Positions 44,872 through 53,418 of a stretch of 64,000 nt of DNA are shown here, in pieces (positions within the stretch are counted from its first letter, which is position 1; every line of letters starts with the position of its first letter). A program made the translations under genes and the position numbers. Below the pieces are notes generated by a model. It worked only from the letters and a program-made list of their open reading frames with translations, did no database searches and was not told the DNA's origin. This DNA comes from Lutibacter litoralis (lineage in GTDB: Bacteria > Bacteroidota > Bacteroidia > Flavobacteriales > Flavobacteriaceae), in NCBI RefSeq assembly GCF_014646675.1, contig NZ_BMNS01000010.1, positions 1 through 64,000 on the forward strand. The letters run 5' to 3'.

Positions 44872-45261
44872 TTATGACGCTTTTGAAATGTGTTTTTTTA
44901 AAGGAAATTTAAAAATAGCTTTACAGATAATGTTATCTTGATGTTTATTGTTTCTACTTACAGTTACGGCAATATGTAATTCAAAGTCGTTTAGTTTTTT
45001 AATTTGAGAGTTTAAAACTAAGTCATCTTTTAAATAGGCATTTTTTAAAATTTCAATTTTATACAAGTTAGCTATTGGATACACAATATCTTCATATTTA
45101 GCGATATTTTCTTTTACAAAATCTTCCATTCTAGCATATAAAACAGCCGGTAATAAAGCGTTGTTTTTATTAATATCTTTGTTAGTTACTATAAATTTAT
45201 TTTTTTGTTTTGTACTAATTACTTCAGAGGTTTTCATAAGAATTATATTTAAGGGATTCAT
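44872..45261 (-). CDS. hypothetical protein, possibly hotdog-fold thioesterase-like
   Basis: 129 aa from ATG 45261, or 121 aa from the alternative ATG at 45237 (MKTSEVIS). A helix ('ALLPAVLYARMEDFVKENI') is followed by long beta strands ('LYKIEILKNAYLKDDLVLNS', 'LHIAVTVSRN', 'IICKAIFKFPL'), the order seen in hotdog-fold thioesterases, but no catalytic residue stands out. I do not recognise the family with confidence. The first start overlaps the stop of a 35-codon frame as ATGA, which would fit translational coupling. Confidence 0.6.
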   Translation of the reverse strand: MNPLNIILMKTSEVISTKQKNKFIVTNKDINKNNALLPAVLYARMEDFVKENIAKYEDIVYPIANLYKIEILKNAYLKDDLVLNSQIKKLNDFELHIAVTVSRNNKHQDNIICKAIFKFPLKKHISKAS

Positions 45262-45365
45262 TTATAAGGTATGGTTACTAATCTTACAGTTGGTTTATGA
45301 TTTAATTTTTTAAGTGCGTAGAAAAAATTAAAATAGATTTGTTGATAGCGCTGAATTTGTTTCAT
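45258..45365 (-). CDS. possible small protein or leader peptide (35 aa)
   Basis: Short frame encoding a basic, aromatic peptide (opens MKQIQRYQQIYFNFFYALKK) with stop TGA overlapping the ATG of the next gene by four bases. It lies directly after a terminator-like hairpin. The tight overlap and ATG start are the only support; it could be random. Confidence 0.3.
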   Translation of the reverse strand: MKQIQRYQQIYFNFFYALKKLNHKPTVRLVTIPYK

Positions 45366-45393
45366 AATTATTGTTTTAAAAGTTAATTTATCT

Positions 45394-45434
45394 AAATAAA
45401 AAAAGGTGCTTTTGTAAAAAGCACCTTTTAATTT
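45394..45434. terminator. terminator/attenuator hairpin between two small frames
   Basis: The 12-bp stem AAAAGGTGCTTT (45401-45412) pairs with AAAGCACCTTTT (45418-45429). On the minus strand it is followed by TTTATTTA. It sits between the 49-codon and 35-codon frames, so on the minus strand it could act as an attenuator for the downstream gene. Confidence 0.7.
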
Positions 45435-45454
45435 TTTAATATTAAAATTTATAT

Positions 45455-45604
45455 TTAAGTTTTAATAAATGTGCTTTCGGGTATGTAAATATGTTGAAGT
45501 TGACTATTGCGTTTGGCATAAAAACTACAACTCAAGTTGGTGCTTGAGAAATTTTCCGTAATTACGGATTGTAAAAATTGATATGTTTGAACAAATAGTT
45601 TCAT
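45455..45604 (-). CDS. possible small protein (49 aa)
   Basis: ATG-started frame (MKLFVQTYQFLQSVITENFS opening) of 49 codons ending at TAA 45455-45457, followed at once by the hairpin at 45401-45429. Its opening 'MK..-Q-YQ' resembles that of the 35-codon frame downstream. TATTTTTG on the minus strand (45614-45621) could be its -7 element, just upstream of the ATG. No family is recognised and the coding status is uncertain. The rest of 45262-45716 holds nothing else I can support. Confidence 0.3.
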   Translation of the reverse strand: MKLFVQTYQFLQSVITENFSSTNLSCSFYAKRNSQLQHIYIPESTFIKT

Positions 45605-45684
45605 AATGTTACCCAAAAATATGAAATAAAAATGTTAAAAGAAGAAATTTAGTATTAAATTAAAGTTAAATGGTGCTTTTCATG

Positions 45685-45692
45685 TAAATTTG
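45685..45692 (+). promoter_or_regulatory. promoter -7 element of the 88-aa gene
   Basis: TAAATTTG followed by C is a full match to TAnnTTTG, 24 bp before the ATG at 45717. Confidence 0.6.
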
Positions 45693-45716
45693 CAGTTATA
45701 AATAAATACAATTATT

Positions 45717-45983
45717 ATGGCGAGTATAAAAAATTTAAAAAAAGATATTAATTATGTCTTAGGAGATATAATTGAAGAGTGTTACACTTGGGAAATTTTA
45801 AATCCAAAAGCAGATAAAAAAGCAACTGAAGCTATTATTGATGAAGCAATCGAATCTTTTGATAATTTAATTGAAAAAGTGAATGCAAAAAACGTTGAAA
45901 ACAACAAAGCGCATTTTAAAGCAATAAATAATGAGTTAGAGGAAACAGCTCATAAATTATTGGATAAAATAAACAAATTATAA
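45717..45983 (+). CDS. conserved small helical protein (88 aa)
   Basis: Acidic, almost wholly alpha-helical protein without membrane segment or signal. Features include 'DINYVLGDIIEECYTWEI' near the N-terminus and heptad-like 'ESFDNLIEKVNAKNVEN' later. This type is common in Flavobacteriia but has no known function. A clear promoter supports expression. It may form a four-helix bundle or dimer; no ligand motif is visible. Confidence 0.75.
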   Translation: MASIKNLKKDINYVLGDIIEECYTWEILNPKADKKATEAIIDEAIESFDNLIEKVNAKNVENNKAHFKAINNELEETAHKLLDKINKL

Positions 45984-46107
45984 GTTTTTCTTTTAACAAG
46001 AATTTACCTTTTTAATATTTTTAAGTTTGGTTTATTTTTACTAAATTAGTACAATAATTAATACTATTAATACGTTCTTAATTTTACCAACTAAAAATTT
46101 TTAATTT

Positions 46108-46320
46108 ATGGCCAGAGCAATGTTTGAGTACACAAAAACTGTACTCGAAAAAGTTAGCTTTAATTTAGAATTATTTAAAAAAGAATTAGAAAAAGCAGTT
46201 AAAAGACTGTTGCCTTATGAGGTTAAAGAGTTGTACTTTTGGTTACAGGAGTTTACTCAAAATAAACCAGATCTTAATAAGTGCCTTCTTCTAGTTGAAA
46301 CTAACAAAAGGAGTCTTTAG
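46108..46320 (+). CDS. conserved small helical protein (70 aa)
   Basis: 70-aa protein with amphipathic helices ('MFEYTKTVLEKVSFNLELFK', 'LLPYEVKELYFWLQEF') and mixed charge. No known domain. I recognise the type as a conserved Flavobacteriia small protein of unknown role. Its stop codon lies in the loop of the terminator shared with oxyR, which supports it as a real transcript end. Confidence 0.75.
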   Translation: MARAMFEYTKTVLEKVSFNLELFKKELEKAVKRLLPYEVKELYFWLQEFTQNKPDLNKCLLLVETNKRSL

Positions 46321-46333
46321 ACTCCTTTTTTTT
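46306..46333. terminator. bidirectional terminator overlapping two stop codons
   Basis: The stem AAAAGGAGTC (46306-46315) pairs with GACTCCTTTT (46320-46329), with T runs on both exits. The stop codons of the 70-aa gene (46318-46320) and of oxyR (46317-46319) lie in its loop, so both genes end inside the hairpin. Confidence 0.85.
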
Positions 46334-47264
46334 GTGCTATAGGACTAATAATTTTAACATCGTTAAACGCAATAACACCTCTGATTAATCCATCTATTAA
46401 GTTTTTTAACGCTTCAATTAAATGCACTTTTAGATGTGATTTATGATAAATAATGCTCACTTCACGTGCTGGTGCAGGAACTTTAAACTCTTTCAGAAAT
46501 TTTTTATCTTCATTATTTAAATCCAAGGTTTGTAAATATGGTAATAAGGTCATTCCCAAACCTTCTTTAGAAAGCTTTATAAGTGTGTTAAAACTACCGC
46601 TATGTAATTGAAAGTTTTGTGTTTTAGTGCCAAAAGCATTGCATAAGTTTAGTATATTATCTTTAAAACAATGTCCATCTTCAAGTAGTAAAATATCATC
46701 AATATCTAAGTTTTCTACATCTAAAGTTTCTAAAGTACTTAATCGATGTTCGGTTGGAACAAAACCAATAAAAGGCTCATAATATAACACACGTTCTTTT
46801 ATATTCTCATTTTCAAGGGGAGTGGCAGCAATGGCAACATCTATATGTCCATCACTTAATTTTTTTACTATTTCTTCTGTTGTTAATTCTTCAATCTTTA
46901 AATTAATTTTAGGATATTTTTTTATAAATGATTTTAAAAATATAGGTAATAATGTTGGCATTATTGTAGGTATAATTCCCAATTTAAAATCACCACCAAT
47001 ATATCCTTTTTGTTGGTCTACAATGTCGTTAATTCTATTACTTTCATCAACTATTATTTTTGCTTGCTCAACAATTTTTTTACCAACGTCGGTTAATTGA
47101 ATTGGTTTCTTATTTCTGTTAAAAATTTTTGTCTCAAGGGCTTCTTCAAGTTTTTGAATTTGCATACTCAACGTTGGTTGTGTTACAAAACAGTGCTCTG
47201 ATGCGATTGTGAAATTTTGGTGTTCTGCTACTGCTAAAACATATTTTAATTGGGTAATTGTCAT
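46317..47264 (-). CDS. oxyR: hydrogen-peroxide-sensing LysR regulator OxyR
   Basis: 315-aa LysR-type regulator. The N-terminal helix-turn-helix is 'CFVTQPTLSMQIQKLEEALE' and the effector domain covers about 90-300. Cys199 and Cys208 in 'DGHCFKDNILNLC' occupy the same positions as the redox cysteines of E. coli OxyR, so the peroxide switch appears intact. It diverges from dps, a classical OxyR target. The 3' end shares a terminator with the 70-aa gene. Confidence 0.94.
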   Translation of the reverse strand: MTITQLKYVLAVAEHQNFTIASEHCFVTQPTLSMQIQKLEEALETKIFNRNKKPIQLTDVGKKIVEQAKIIVDESNRINDIVDQQKGYIGGDFKLGIIPTIMPTLLPIFLKSFIKKYPKINLKIEELTTEEIVKKLSDGHIDVAIAATPLENENIKERVLYYEPFIGFVPTEHRLSTLETLDVENLDIDDILLLEDGHCFKDNILNLCNAFGTKTQNFQLHSGSFNTLIKLSKEGLGMTLLPYLQTLDLNNEDKKFLKEFKVPAPAREVSIIYHKSHLKVHLIEALKNLIDGLIRGVIAFNDVKIISPIAQKKGV

Positions 47265-47336
47265 TGCTATAAATTTTTACGATAAAGATATTAAAACTAT
47301 CGATAATGATTATAATAAATAGCGTTTTTTTTTGAA

Positions 47337-47344
47337 TAATTTTG
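47337..47344 (+). promoter_or_regulatory. promoter -7 element of dps
   Basis: TAATTTTG matches TAnnTTTG, 31 bp before the dps start. The dyad-rich stretch at 47291-47322 (ACTATCGATAATG..., with TATCGATA a perfect palindrome) lies 15-46 bp upstream and is the best place for an OxyR site. It does not match the E. coli consensus spacing. Confidence 0.5.
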
Positions 47345-47375
47345 AAGTATTAAAATAATTTTAAATAGAAAAAAA

Positions 47376-47846
47376 ATGAATACAACAAGTATTGGATTAA
47401 AGAAGCACGAAGCTGAAAATTTGACAGTAAGTTTGAATGATTTATTAGCAAACTTTCAAATATATTATCAAAGTTTAAGAGGATTGCATTGGAATATTAA
47501 GGGAAAATCCTTTTTTGAATTGCACGTAAAATTTGAGGAGTTTTACACAGACTCTCAAGAAAAGATAGACTTAATTGCAGAAAGAATTTTAACTTTAGGA
47601 GGCACTCCATTACATACTTTTAACGATTATGTAAATTTAGCAAAAGTTCCGGTAGGAAAAAATATAACTAATGATGTAGAATCTGTACAATTAGTAGTTA
47701 CATCTTTATCTGAATTGTTAAAAATTGAGCGCGCTATTTTAAATGAATCTGATGAAGCAAATGATGAAGGAACAAACTCTATGATGAGTGATTTTATTGT
47801 GGAGCAAGAAAAAACGATCTGGATGTTAAATGCTTGGTTAAATTAA
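47376..47846 (+). CDS. dps: Dps family ferritin-like DNA-protection protein
   Basis: 156-aa Dps that oxidises and stores iron with peroxide and shields DNA. Ferroxidase residues lie in 'LRGLHWNIKGKSFFELHVKF' (the first His) and 'FYTDSQEKIDLIAERIL' (Asp, Glu). The long helices and 'EKTIWMLNAWL' end are typical. It is divergent from oxyR, which argues for peroxide induction, and ends in a strong terminator. Confidence 0.95.
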   Translation: MNTTSIGLKKHEAENLTVSLNDLLANFQIYYQSLRGLHWNIKGKSFFELHVKFEEFYTDSQEKIDLIAERILTLGGTPLHTFNDYVNLAKVPVGKNITNDVESVQLVVTSLSELLKIERAILNESDEANDEGTNSMMSDFIVEQEKTIWMLNAWLN

Positions 47847-47861
47847 AACATAACTTAAATT

Positions 47862-47898
47862 AAAAAAGCCGTTTTCAACTCTTGAAAACGGCTTTTTT
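47862..47898. terminator. bidirectional terminator between dps and the acyltransferase gene
   Basis: A perfect 17-bp stem (AAAAAAGCCGTTTTCAA at 47862-47878 and its inverse at 47882-47898) has a 3-base loop, with A and T runs built into the stem for both directions. Confidence 0.9.
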
Positions 47899-47900
47899 AA

Positions 47901-48713
47901 TTAGTAAATATCCCAAAATTTTCGATGTTTATTAAGCTCTTCTTCCTGACGTTTAAATTCTTCAACAGGACCAACTTTTAACATTGATGGATCTTGTTCA
48001 ATTTCAATCTCAATTTTTTTTACTATTTCTTCAACGGTTTCATTTTCATAATCAATTTCCATTGCAGGTTTAATTACCATTGATTGTAGAATATTTCGTT
48101 TTTTAATTAACAAGCCTTTTTTATCAAAAGAACGTCTAAAACCGTCTATAACAATTGGTATTACAATAGGTTTGTAGGTTTTAATAATATGTGCAGTTCC
48201 TCTTCTAATAGGTTTAAAAGGTTTAGTAGTTCCTTGGGGAAATGTAATTACCCAACCATCATCTAAGGCTTTTTTAATATTACTTATATCAGACATTTTT
48301 ACTTGTCTATTCACATCTTTTCCTGCACTTCTCCAAGTTCTATCAATTGAAATGGAACCAGCATATGCAAAAATCTTAGGCAAAAGACCAGATTTCATAG
48401 TTTCTGAAGCAGCAATATAGTAGATGTTTAGTTTTGGTTGCCAAATATATCCTATATTTTTAATAGAATCGTCTCTTCCTTTTAAAGCAGCATTAAACAC
48501 ATGAAACATAGCGGCTACATCTGCAAAATAGGTTTGGTGGTTTGATACAAATAATACGTTTCTTTCTGGAAGATCTCTTATAATATCAGATCCTTCAATT
48601 TGAAGGTTGTTAAATCTTCGGTATCTTCCATGAGAAACAATTCCGAAAAAGCGAATCAGCCATTTTTTTAAAAATAAAATATGGCCGAAAGGATTCCTTT
48701 TAAAAATTGGCAT
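47901..48713 (-). CDS. 1-acyl-sn-glycerol-3-phosphate acyltransferase-like protein
   Basis: 270-aa membrane-associated PlsC-family acyltransferase for phospholipid or related lipid synthesis. Motif I is 'VSNHQTYFADV' (H-x4-D), block II includes 'GSISIDRTWRSAG', and block III is 'TFPQGTTKP' (QGT in place of the common EGT). An N-terminal segment 'LFLKKWLIRFFGIVSHG' probably lies at the membrane. It is the last gene of the RDD-TRIC-Nudix-acyltransferase operon. Confidence 0.87.
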   Translation of the reverse strand: MPIFKRNPFGHILFLKKWLIRFFGIVSHGRYRRFNNLQIEGSDIIRDLPERNVLFVSNHQTYFADVAAMFHVFNAALKGRDDSIKNIGYIWQPKLNIYYIAASETMKSGLLPKIFAYAGSISIDRTWRSAGKDVNRQVKMSDISNIKKALDDGWVITFPQGTTKPFKPIRRGTAHIIKTYKPIVIPIVIDGFRRSFDKKGLLIKKRNILQSMVIKPAMEIDYENETVEEIVKKIEIEIEQDPSMLKVGPVEEFKRQEEELNKHRKFWDIY

Positions 48714-48753
48714 TTAGTTGGTTTTGGTTCTTACAAATTTAGTAAAAAAAATA

Positions 48754-49386
48754 TTATATAGTTCTTATTAATTCTTTGATTTCGCTTAGCATCATAGCTG
48801 TAGCACCCCAAACATTATAATTATTTAATTTAAAGCAAGGTACGATAATATTTTTAGCATAAGAAGTCGACAATCTTGTAGTACTAATTACAGAATCACA
48901 TAATAAATCTGAAAGTTTTACTTCAATTAAAGCTTCAACTTCATAATTTTTAGTGAATTTTGGTGTATAATTTATATAACCTAAAAAGGGCGTTACAATA
49001 AAATTACTTGGAGGAATATAAACATCTGTCATTTCTTTAAAAATCGAAATGTCCTTTTCAATAATTCCAACTTCTTCTCGAGCTTCTCTTAAAGCAGTAT
49101 TTTTTAAGCAAATATCTTTGCGGTCTATTTTTCCGCCGGGAAAACTTATTTGTGCAGAATGAACACCTTTATAACTTGCCCTAAGTGTTAATAGAAAGTT
49201 TAACGTTCCACTTTCACTTGGGTAAAAGATAACTAAAACGGCCGCCTTTTTAGTATTTTGTGGATTTATTTTTTGTTCAGAAAATTGTTTTCTAATTTCA
49301 GGAGCCAATTTAAATTGCGCTTCCAAACCACCAATCTTTGCTTTTGATAGTAGTTGAATTTGCTTTTTAAAAATTGAAAACTCCAT
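48754..49386 (-). CDS. Nudix hydrolase, CoA pyrophosphatase type
   Basis: 210-aa Nudix enzyme. 'ISFPGGKIDRKDICLKNTAL' leads into the Nudix box 'REAREEVGI' (together about residues 95-123), with the CoA-pyrophosphatase preface 'LLTLRASYKGVHSAQISFPGG' type ahead of it. It probably hydrolyses CoA or a related dinucleotide pyrophosphate. It starts one base after the TRIC stop codon. Confidence 0.87.
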   Translation of the reverse strand: MEFSIFKKQIQLLSKAKIGGLEAQFKLAPEIRKQFSEQKINPQNTKKAAVLVIFYPSESGTLNFLLTLRASYKGVHSAQISFPGGKIDRKDICLKNTALREAREEVGIIEKDISIFKEMTDVYIPPSNFIVTPFLGYINYTPKFTKNYEVEALIEVKLSDLLCDSVISTTRLSTSYAKNIIVPCFKLNNYNVWGATAMMLSEIKELIRTI

Positions 49387-49387
49387 A

Positions 49388-49999
49388 TTACTCTTTCGTA
49401 TAAAATGTTGGCAAAGACAATTTAAATTTTACAGCAACTAATCTAATTGCAATTATTAAAAAAGTTGTAGAAACATAAATTACAGCATTATTTACATTAA
49501 AATTATGTAAAATTAAAAAAACAATTGAGCCTAAAACGCAGGCAGTTGCATAAATTTCTTTTCTAAAAATTACAGGAATTTCGTTGCATAAAATATCTCT
49601 AATAACTCCTCCAAATGATGCTGACATAGTAGCTATTGAAATTATAATTATTGGATGAAAGTTTGCATTCAATCCAATTTCTGTTCCCATAATGGTATAC
49701 AAACCTAATCCAATACTATCAAATAAAAATAGCGATTTGTTTAAATATTTTAATTTTTTTCTAAAAATAATAGCAATGAAATAAGAAGCAACAATAAAAT
49801 AAATCACATCTGTGTTTTTCATCCAAAATACAGGTTGCGCTCCAATTAAAACATCTCTCAAGGTTCCACCACCAACAGCTGTTGCAAAGGCTATTATAAA
49901 TACGCCAAACGGATCCATTTTTTTTCGCATTGCCATTAACGATCCTGAAATTGCAAATGCAATAATTCCTATAATATCTAAAAAGTAAAAAAGCGTCAT
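49388..49999 (-). CDS. TRIC-family (UPF0126) cation channel protein
   Basis: 203-aa membrane protein with two internal repeats, each with the glycine motif of the family: 'FAISGSLMAMRKKMDPFGVF' followed by 'AVGGGTLRDVLIG' in the first and 'ASFGGVIRDILCN' in the second. Seven helices are expected. Prokaryotic TRIC homologues form trimeric potassium-permeable channels; the role in vivo here is unknown. It overlaps the RDD gene by one base. Confidence 0.9.
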   Translation of the reverse strand: MTLFYFLDIIGIIAFAISGSLMAMRKKMDPFGVFIIAFATAVGGGTLRDVLIGAQPVFWMKNTDVIYFIVASYFIAIIFRKKLKYLNKSLFLFDSIGLGLYTIMGTEIGLNANFHPIIIISIATMSASFGGVIRDILCNEIPVIFRKEIYATACVLGSIVFLILHNFNVNNAVIYVSTTFLIIAIRLVAVKFKLSLPTFYTKE

Positions 50000-50718
50000 T
50001 ACATTTGTTGGGTTAAATAATTATAATCTTTAATAACAATATCAATAAAATCAACAGCATTTAATTCAGAATTAATTCCTGTAATTTCAATAATTTTTAA
50101 TTTAAGTTTTAAAAGCATTTTGTGGTTGCTACTTTTCTTAGCTTTTAAAAATAACTCTTTAATAGTTTGTATGTCTTTGTCATTTAGCATGGTAACCTGC
50201 GGAAAAACAGGTGTATATTCTTCTGGAATATCAACAGCTAAAGTACTATTTATTGAAACTAATTTTTTTTCTGAAATAACTGTAGTTCCAGCAGCAATAT
50301 CTCCAAGTCTTTGTCCTTTTCCATTTAATAAAATTGTAAGTAAAGCAATAGATCCAGATGCCAGCGTTATATCTATTAAACGTAATATCCACCTAATTAA
50401 ATAGCTTCCAAAAGTTGGTTTAGAACCATCTATTTTTGTAACCCTAATTTTACAAAAGAATTTTCCGGGAGTTTGACCATTATTTAATGTTTCAAAAAAT
50501 AAACTATAAAAAAATACGGGTAAACTAATTAGCGTGTATAAAACATATAAGTTTTCAGAATCTAAATATCCTAAAGCATTTAAAATAAAGAAAATTAAAG
50601 CATAATAAGCTCCAATAATTAACATATCAATTAAAAATGCACTAATTCTTGTGCTTAAAGGCGCAACATTTTGTTGAATAGTAATATTTTGTGCCGTTTC
50701 TATTTTAAAATTGTCCAT
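49999..50718 (-). CDS. RDD family membrane protein
   Basis: 239-aa protein with the RDD domain (about residues 22-150): 'LSTRISAFLIDMLIIGAYY' opens it, and 'TPGKFFCKIRVTKIDGSKPT' and 'RWILRLIDITL' hold the conserved Arg and Asp residues. Three membrane helices precede a soluble C-terminal helical tail. It diverges from the SpoIIM-like gene. RDD and SpoIIM-like proteins often flank MoxR/DUF58 clusters, so it probably belongs to that system as well as heading its own operon. A possible -7 element is TACTTTTG on the minus strand at 50811-50818. Confidence 0.88.
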   Translation of the reverse strand: MDNFKIETAQNITIQQNVAPLSTRISAFLIDMLIIGAYYALIFFILNALGYLDSENLYVLYTLISLPVFFYSLFFETLNNGQTPGKFFCKIRVTKIDGSKPTFGSYLIRWILRLIDITLASGSIALLTILLNGKGQRLGDIAAGTTVISEKKLVSINSTLAVDIPEEYTPVFPQVTMLNDKDIQTIKELFLKAKKSSNHKMLLKLKLKIIEITGINSELNAVDFIDIVIKDYNYLTQQM

Positions 50719-50824
50719 TTTTAATGATTAATCCCTTTGGTTGATACAATTGTATTTTTTACATTCGTTAACTCAAAAATTCAATAAAATTAATTGCTAT
50801 ATTGAAGCAGCAAAAGTATAAAAA

Positions 50825-51796
50825 ATGCGTGAAGCATCATTTGTAAAAAGAAATAAAAATAAATGGCTCTTATTTGAAGATGTTCTAGACAATAAAGAAC
50901 AAATTTCCCCAGATAAGTTATCCGATCTATATATTGAAATTACAGATGATTTAAGCTATGCAAAAACTTTCTATGCCCAAAGTAATACAGTCGTTTATTT
51001 AAATGCAATAGCTTCAAAAGCGCATCAGAAAATTTACAAAACAAAAAAAGAAAATAAAAACAGACTCTTAAAATTTTTTAAAACAGAATTTCCTCTTGAA
51101 TTTGTAAACTATCATAAACAACTATTAATTGCATTTGTAACTTTTTTATTTTTTGCATTAGTTGGTGCATATTCGGCTGCTAACGACGGAGATTTTGTAC
51201 GCTTGATCTTAGGAGATAATTATGTAAATATGACCCTAGAAAATATTGCTTCTGGAGATCCAATGGCGGTGTACAAAAAAATGGGAGAAGGAAACATGTT
51301 TATTATAATTACTTTAAATAATATTAAAGTGGCAATGACAGCATTTGTTTTTGGAATGTTGTTTTCTGTAGGAACTTTGTATGTTATGATGCAAAACGGA
51401 ATTATGTTAGGTTCTTTTTTATATTTTTTTTACGATAAAGGCCTACTTTGGGAATCGTCTAGAACTATATGGATACACGGAACTATAGAAATTTCGGTAA
51501 TTATAATTGCGGGTTGTGCAGGTTTAGTTTTAGGAAACGGTCTGCTATTTCCAAAAACATATTCCAGATTAACTTCTTTTAAACAAAGTTTTAAAGCAGG
51601 ATTAAAAATTATGGTTAGTACAATACCATTTTTTATTGTAGCCGGATTTTTAGAAGGTTTTGTAACACGCCAGACACAAATGCCAGATTGGTTAGCAATT
51701 CTGATTATTCTAACTTCATTTTTAGTAGTTGTTTACTATTATGTAATTTATCCAATAAAAATAACGAATCAACAAAAATTAAATGGAAACAAATAA
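50825..51796 (+). CDS. SpoIIM-like membrane protein
   Basis: 323-aa protein of the stage II sporulation M-like family in a non-sporulating organism. Residues 1-95 are cytosolic and helical. About five helices follow with the signature 'NMFIIITLNNIKVAMTAFVFG' near 160-180 and 'WIHGTIEISVIIIAGCAGLVLG' near 217-238. It starts a plus-strand run of six genes that ends with DUF58; its 3' end overlaps the next gene by 14 bp. The function of this membrane cluster is not known. Confidence 0.88.
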   Translation: MREASFVKRNKNKWLLFEDVLDNKEQISPDKLSDLYIEITDDLSYAKTFYAQSNTVVYLNAIASKAHQKIYKTKKENKNRLLKFFKTEFPLEFVNYHKQLLIAFVTFLFFALVGAYSAANDGDFVRLILGDNYVNMTLENIASGDPMAVYKKMGEGNMFIIITLNNIKVAMTAFVFGMLFSVGTLYVMMQNGIMLGSFLYFFYDKGLLWESSRTIWIHGTIEISVIIIAGCAGLVLGNGLLFPKTYSRLTSFKQSFKAGLKIMVSTIPFFIVAGFLEGFVTRQTQMPDWLAILIILTSFLVVVYYYVIYPIKITNQQKLNGNK

Positions 51797-52673
51797 CTTT
51801 ATAGAGTTTAAAAAGGAGCGTGATTTAGGTGCAATTATTACCGATACTTTTAAATTTATTCGAGAAAATTGGAAAGAATATTTTTTAACTGTTTTGAAAA
51901 TAGTTGGACCAATTTTGTTAGTTGGACTGGTAGTTTTAGTATTATATATGTTTACAATGTCAGATATTTTTAGCGAAATAGATAAGATAGATGCTAATCC
52001 AATTGGTTTTTTATCAAATATATTTTCTTGGATTTTTGTACTTATGTTTGTGTATGTTTTAATGTACACCTTATTATCTATGTCTTCATTGTATTTTATA
52101 AAATCATATATAGAACATAATGGAAAGCCGATTTTTTCTGAAGTAAAAGATAATGTACTGAAAAATATTTGGAAGTTTTTAAGATTGGGTTTTCTAGTTA
52201 CACTAACAACACTGTTTGGAATGGTATTTTGTTATTTGCCAGGAATTTATTTACTTACGGTTTTGTCTTTAGCCACCTCAATTATGGTTTTTGAAGATAA
52301 AAACATTGGAGATACTTTTTCACATTCATTTACACTTATAAAAGGCGAGTGGTGGAATACATTTGGAGTTTTAATTGTGGTTTGGATTTTGTTGATGATG
52401 TTAAGTCAAGCGTTTTCCATTCCAGCAATTATTTATCAATTTATAAAAATGGGTACCGTAATGGGCGGAGACGATCCAACTGAAGTATTTTCAATTTTTA
52501 AAGACCCTATTTATTTGGCATTAAATATTGGCTCCTATATTTTTCAGTTTATTTTATATTCAATTCCGTTAATTTCAACAGTTTTTATTTATTTCGATTT
52601 AAATGAACAAAAAAACTTAACGGGTACTTTTGAGAAAATTGAAAGTTTAGGAACATCTAACACAGAAGAATAA
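51783..52673 (+). CDS. polytopic membrane protein of the MoxR/DUF58 cluster
   Basis: 296-aa protein with about six helices (for example near 38-58, 80-105, 137-165, 189-212). The long hydrophobic segments alternate with short loops, resembling the membrane domain of glycerophosphoryl-diester phosphodiesterase-like proteins (DUF7847-type). No catalytic site is seen. The overlap with the SpoIIM-like gene and the 3-bp gap to the DUF4129 gene make it part of one operon. Confidence 0.72.
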   Translation: METNNFIEFKKERDLGAIITDTFKFIRENWKEYFLTVLKIVGPILLVGLVVLVLYMFTMSDIFSEIDKIDANPIGFLSNIFSWIFVLMFVYVLMYTLLSMSSLYFIKSYIEHNGKPIFSEVKDNVLKNIWKFLRLGFLVTLTTLFGMVFCYLPGIYLLTVLSLATSIMVFEDKNIGDTFSHSFTLIKGEWWNTFGVLIVVWILLMMLSQAFSIPAIIYQFIKMGTVMGGDDPTEVFSIFKDPIYLALNIGSYIFQFILYSIPLISTVFIYFDLNEQKNLTGTFEKIESLGTSNTEE

Positions 52674-52676
52674 TTA

Positions 52677-53417
52677 ATGCGAAAAATTCTATTTTTTATA
52701 CTTTTTTTAAGCTTTTCGTTGGGTGTTTTCGCACAAACGGATTCACTTTCTGTAAAAAAAGACAAAAATAGTATTGTTCAAAAAAAGTTTGATGCTAAGG
52801 CTTTAGAGAAGTACAAAACAGATAAAGATTTTGATTATTCAGAAAATGAAGTAGCAAAAGATCCAACATTAATTGAACGTTTATTTAATTGGCTAATTAG
52901 ACAGTTATTACGTTTTTTAGAATGGATTTTCGGAGTTAAATATGCAAAAGGCATATTTGGAACTTTACTAAAGATAATACCGTATATAATTGTAGGTTTT
53001 TTATTATTTTTATTAATTAAATTCTTTTTAAAAGTCAACTCTAATTCAATAGTTTCTAGTGCTTCAAACAGACCTATTGTGTCTATAACTGAAGATGAAG
53101 CTTTAATAAAACACAAAGATCTTTTAAAGTTAATTGAACGAGCAATTGAACAAAAAAACTACAGATTGGCAATTCGGTTTTATTATTTAAATATAATTAA
53201 ACAATTAGAGGATAACGAGTTGATAACTTGGGAACAACAAAAAACGAATGAAGATTATATTCAAGAAATCTCTAAAAAAGAAATAAAATCATCTTTTAAA
53301 GACTTAACCAGGTTATACGATTTTGTTTGGTATGGAAATTTTGAAATTGATGAAACTAAATTTGTAAAAGTTGCTGCAAATTTTGAAGCAATAATTAATT
53401 TAATAAATAGCAAATAA
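52677..53417 (+). CDS. DUF4129 domain membrane protein
   Basis: 246-aa protein with a signal peptide (residues 1-20, cleavage after VFAQ), a periplasmic linker, one membrane helix (about 98-119) and a C-terminal cytosolic DUF4129 domain ('YRLAIRFYYLNIIKQLEDNE', then 'DLTRLYDFVWYGNFEID'). DUF4129 is regularly coupled to MoxR and DUF58 genes. The function is unknown. The next gene starts one base after its stop. Confidence 0.85.
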   Translation: MRKILFFILFLSFSLGVFAQTDSLSVKKDKNSIVQKKFDAKALEKYKTDKDFDYSENEVAKDPTLIERLFNWLIRQLLRFLEWIFGVKYAKGIFGTLLKIIPYIIVGFLLFLLIKFFLKVNSNSIVSSASNRPIVSITEDEALIKHKDLLKLIERAIEQKNYRLAIRFYYLNIIKQLEDNELITWEQQKTNEDYIQEISKKEIKSSFKDLTRLYDFVWYGNFEIDETKFVKVAANFEAIINLINSK

Positions 53418-53418
53418 G

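Noticed and set aside
47291-47322. Canonical OxyR operator between oxyR and dps
   Set aside because: CTAT and ATAG tetrads are present but their spacing does not match the ATAG-N7-CTAT-N7-ATAG-N7-CTAT consensus; kept only as a likely location.
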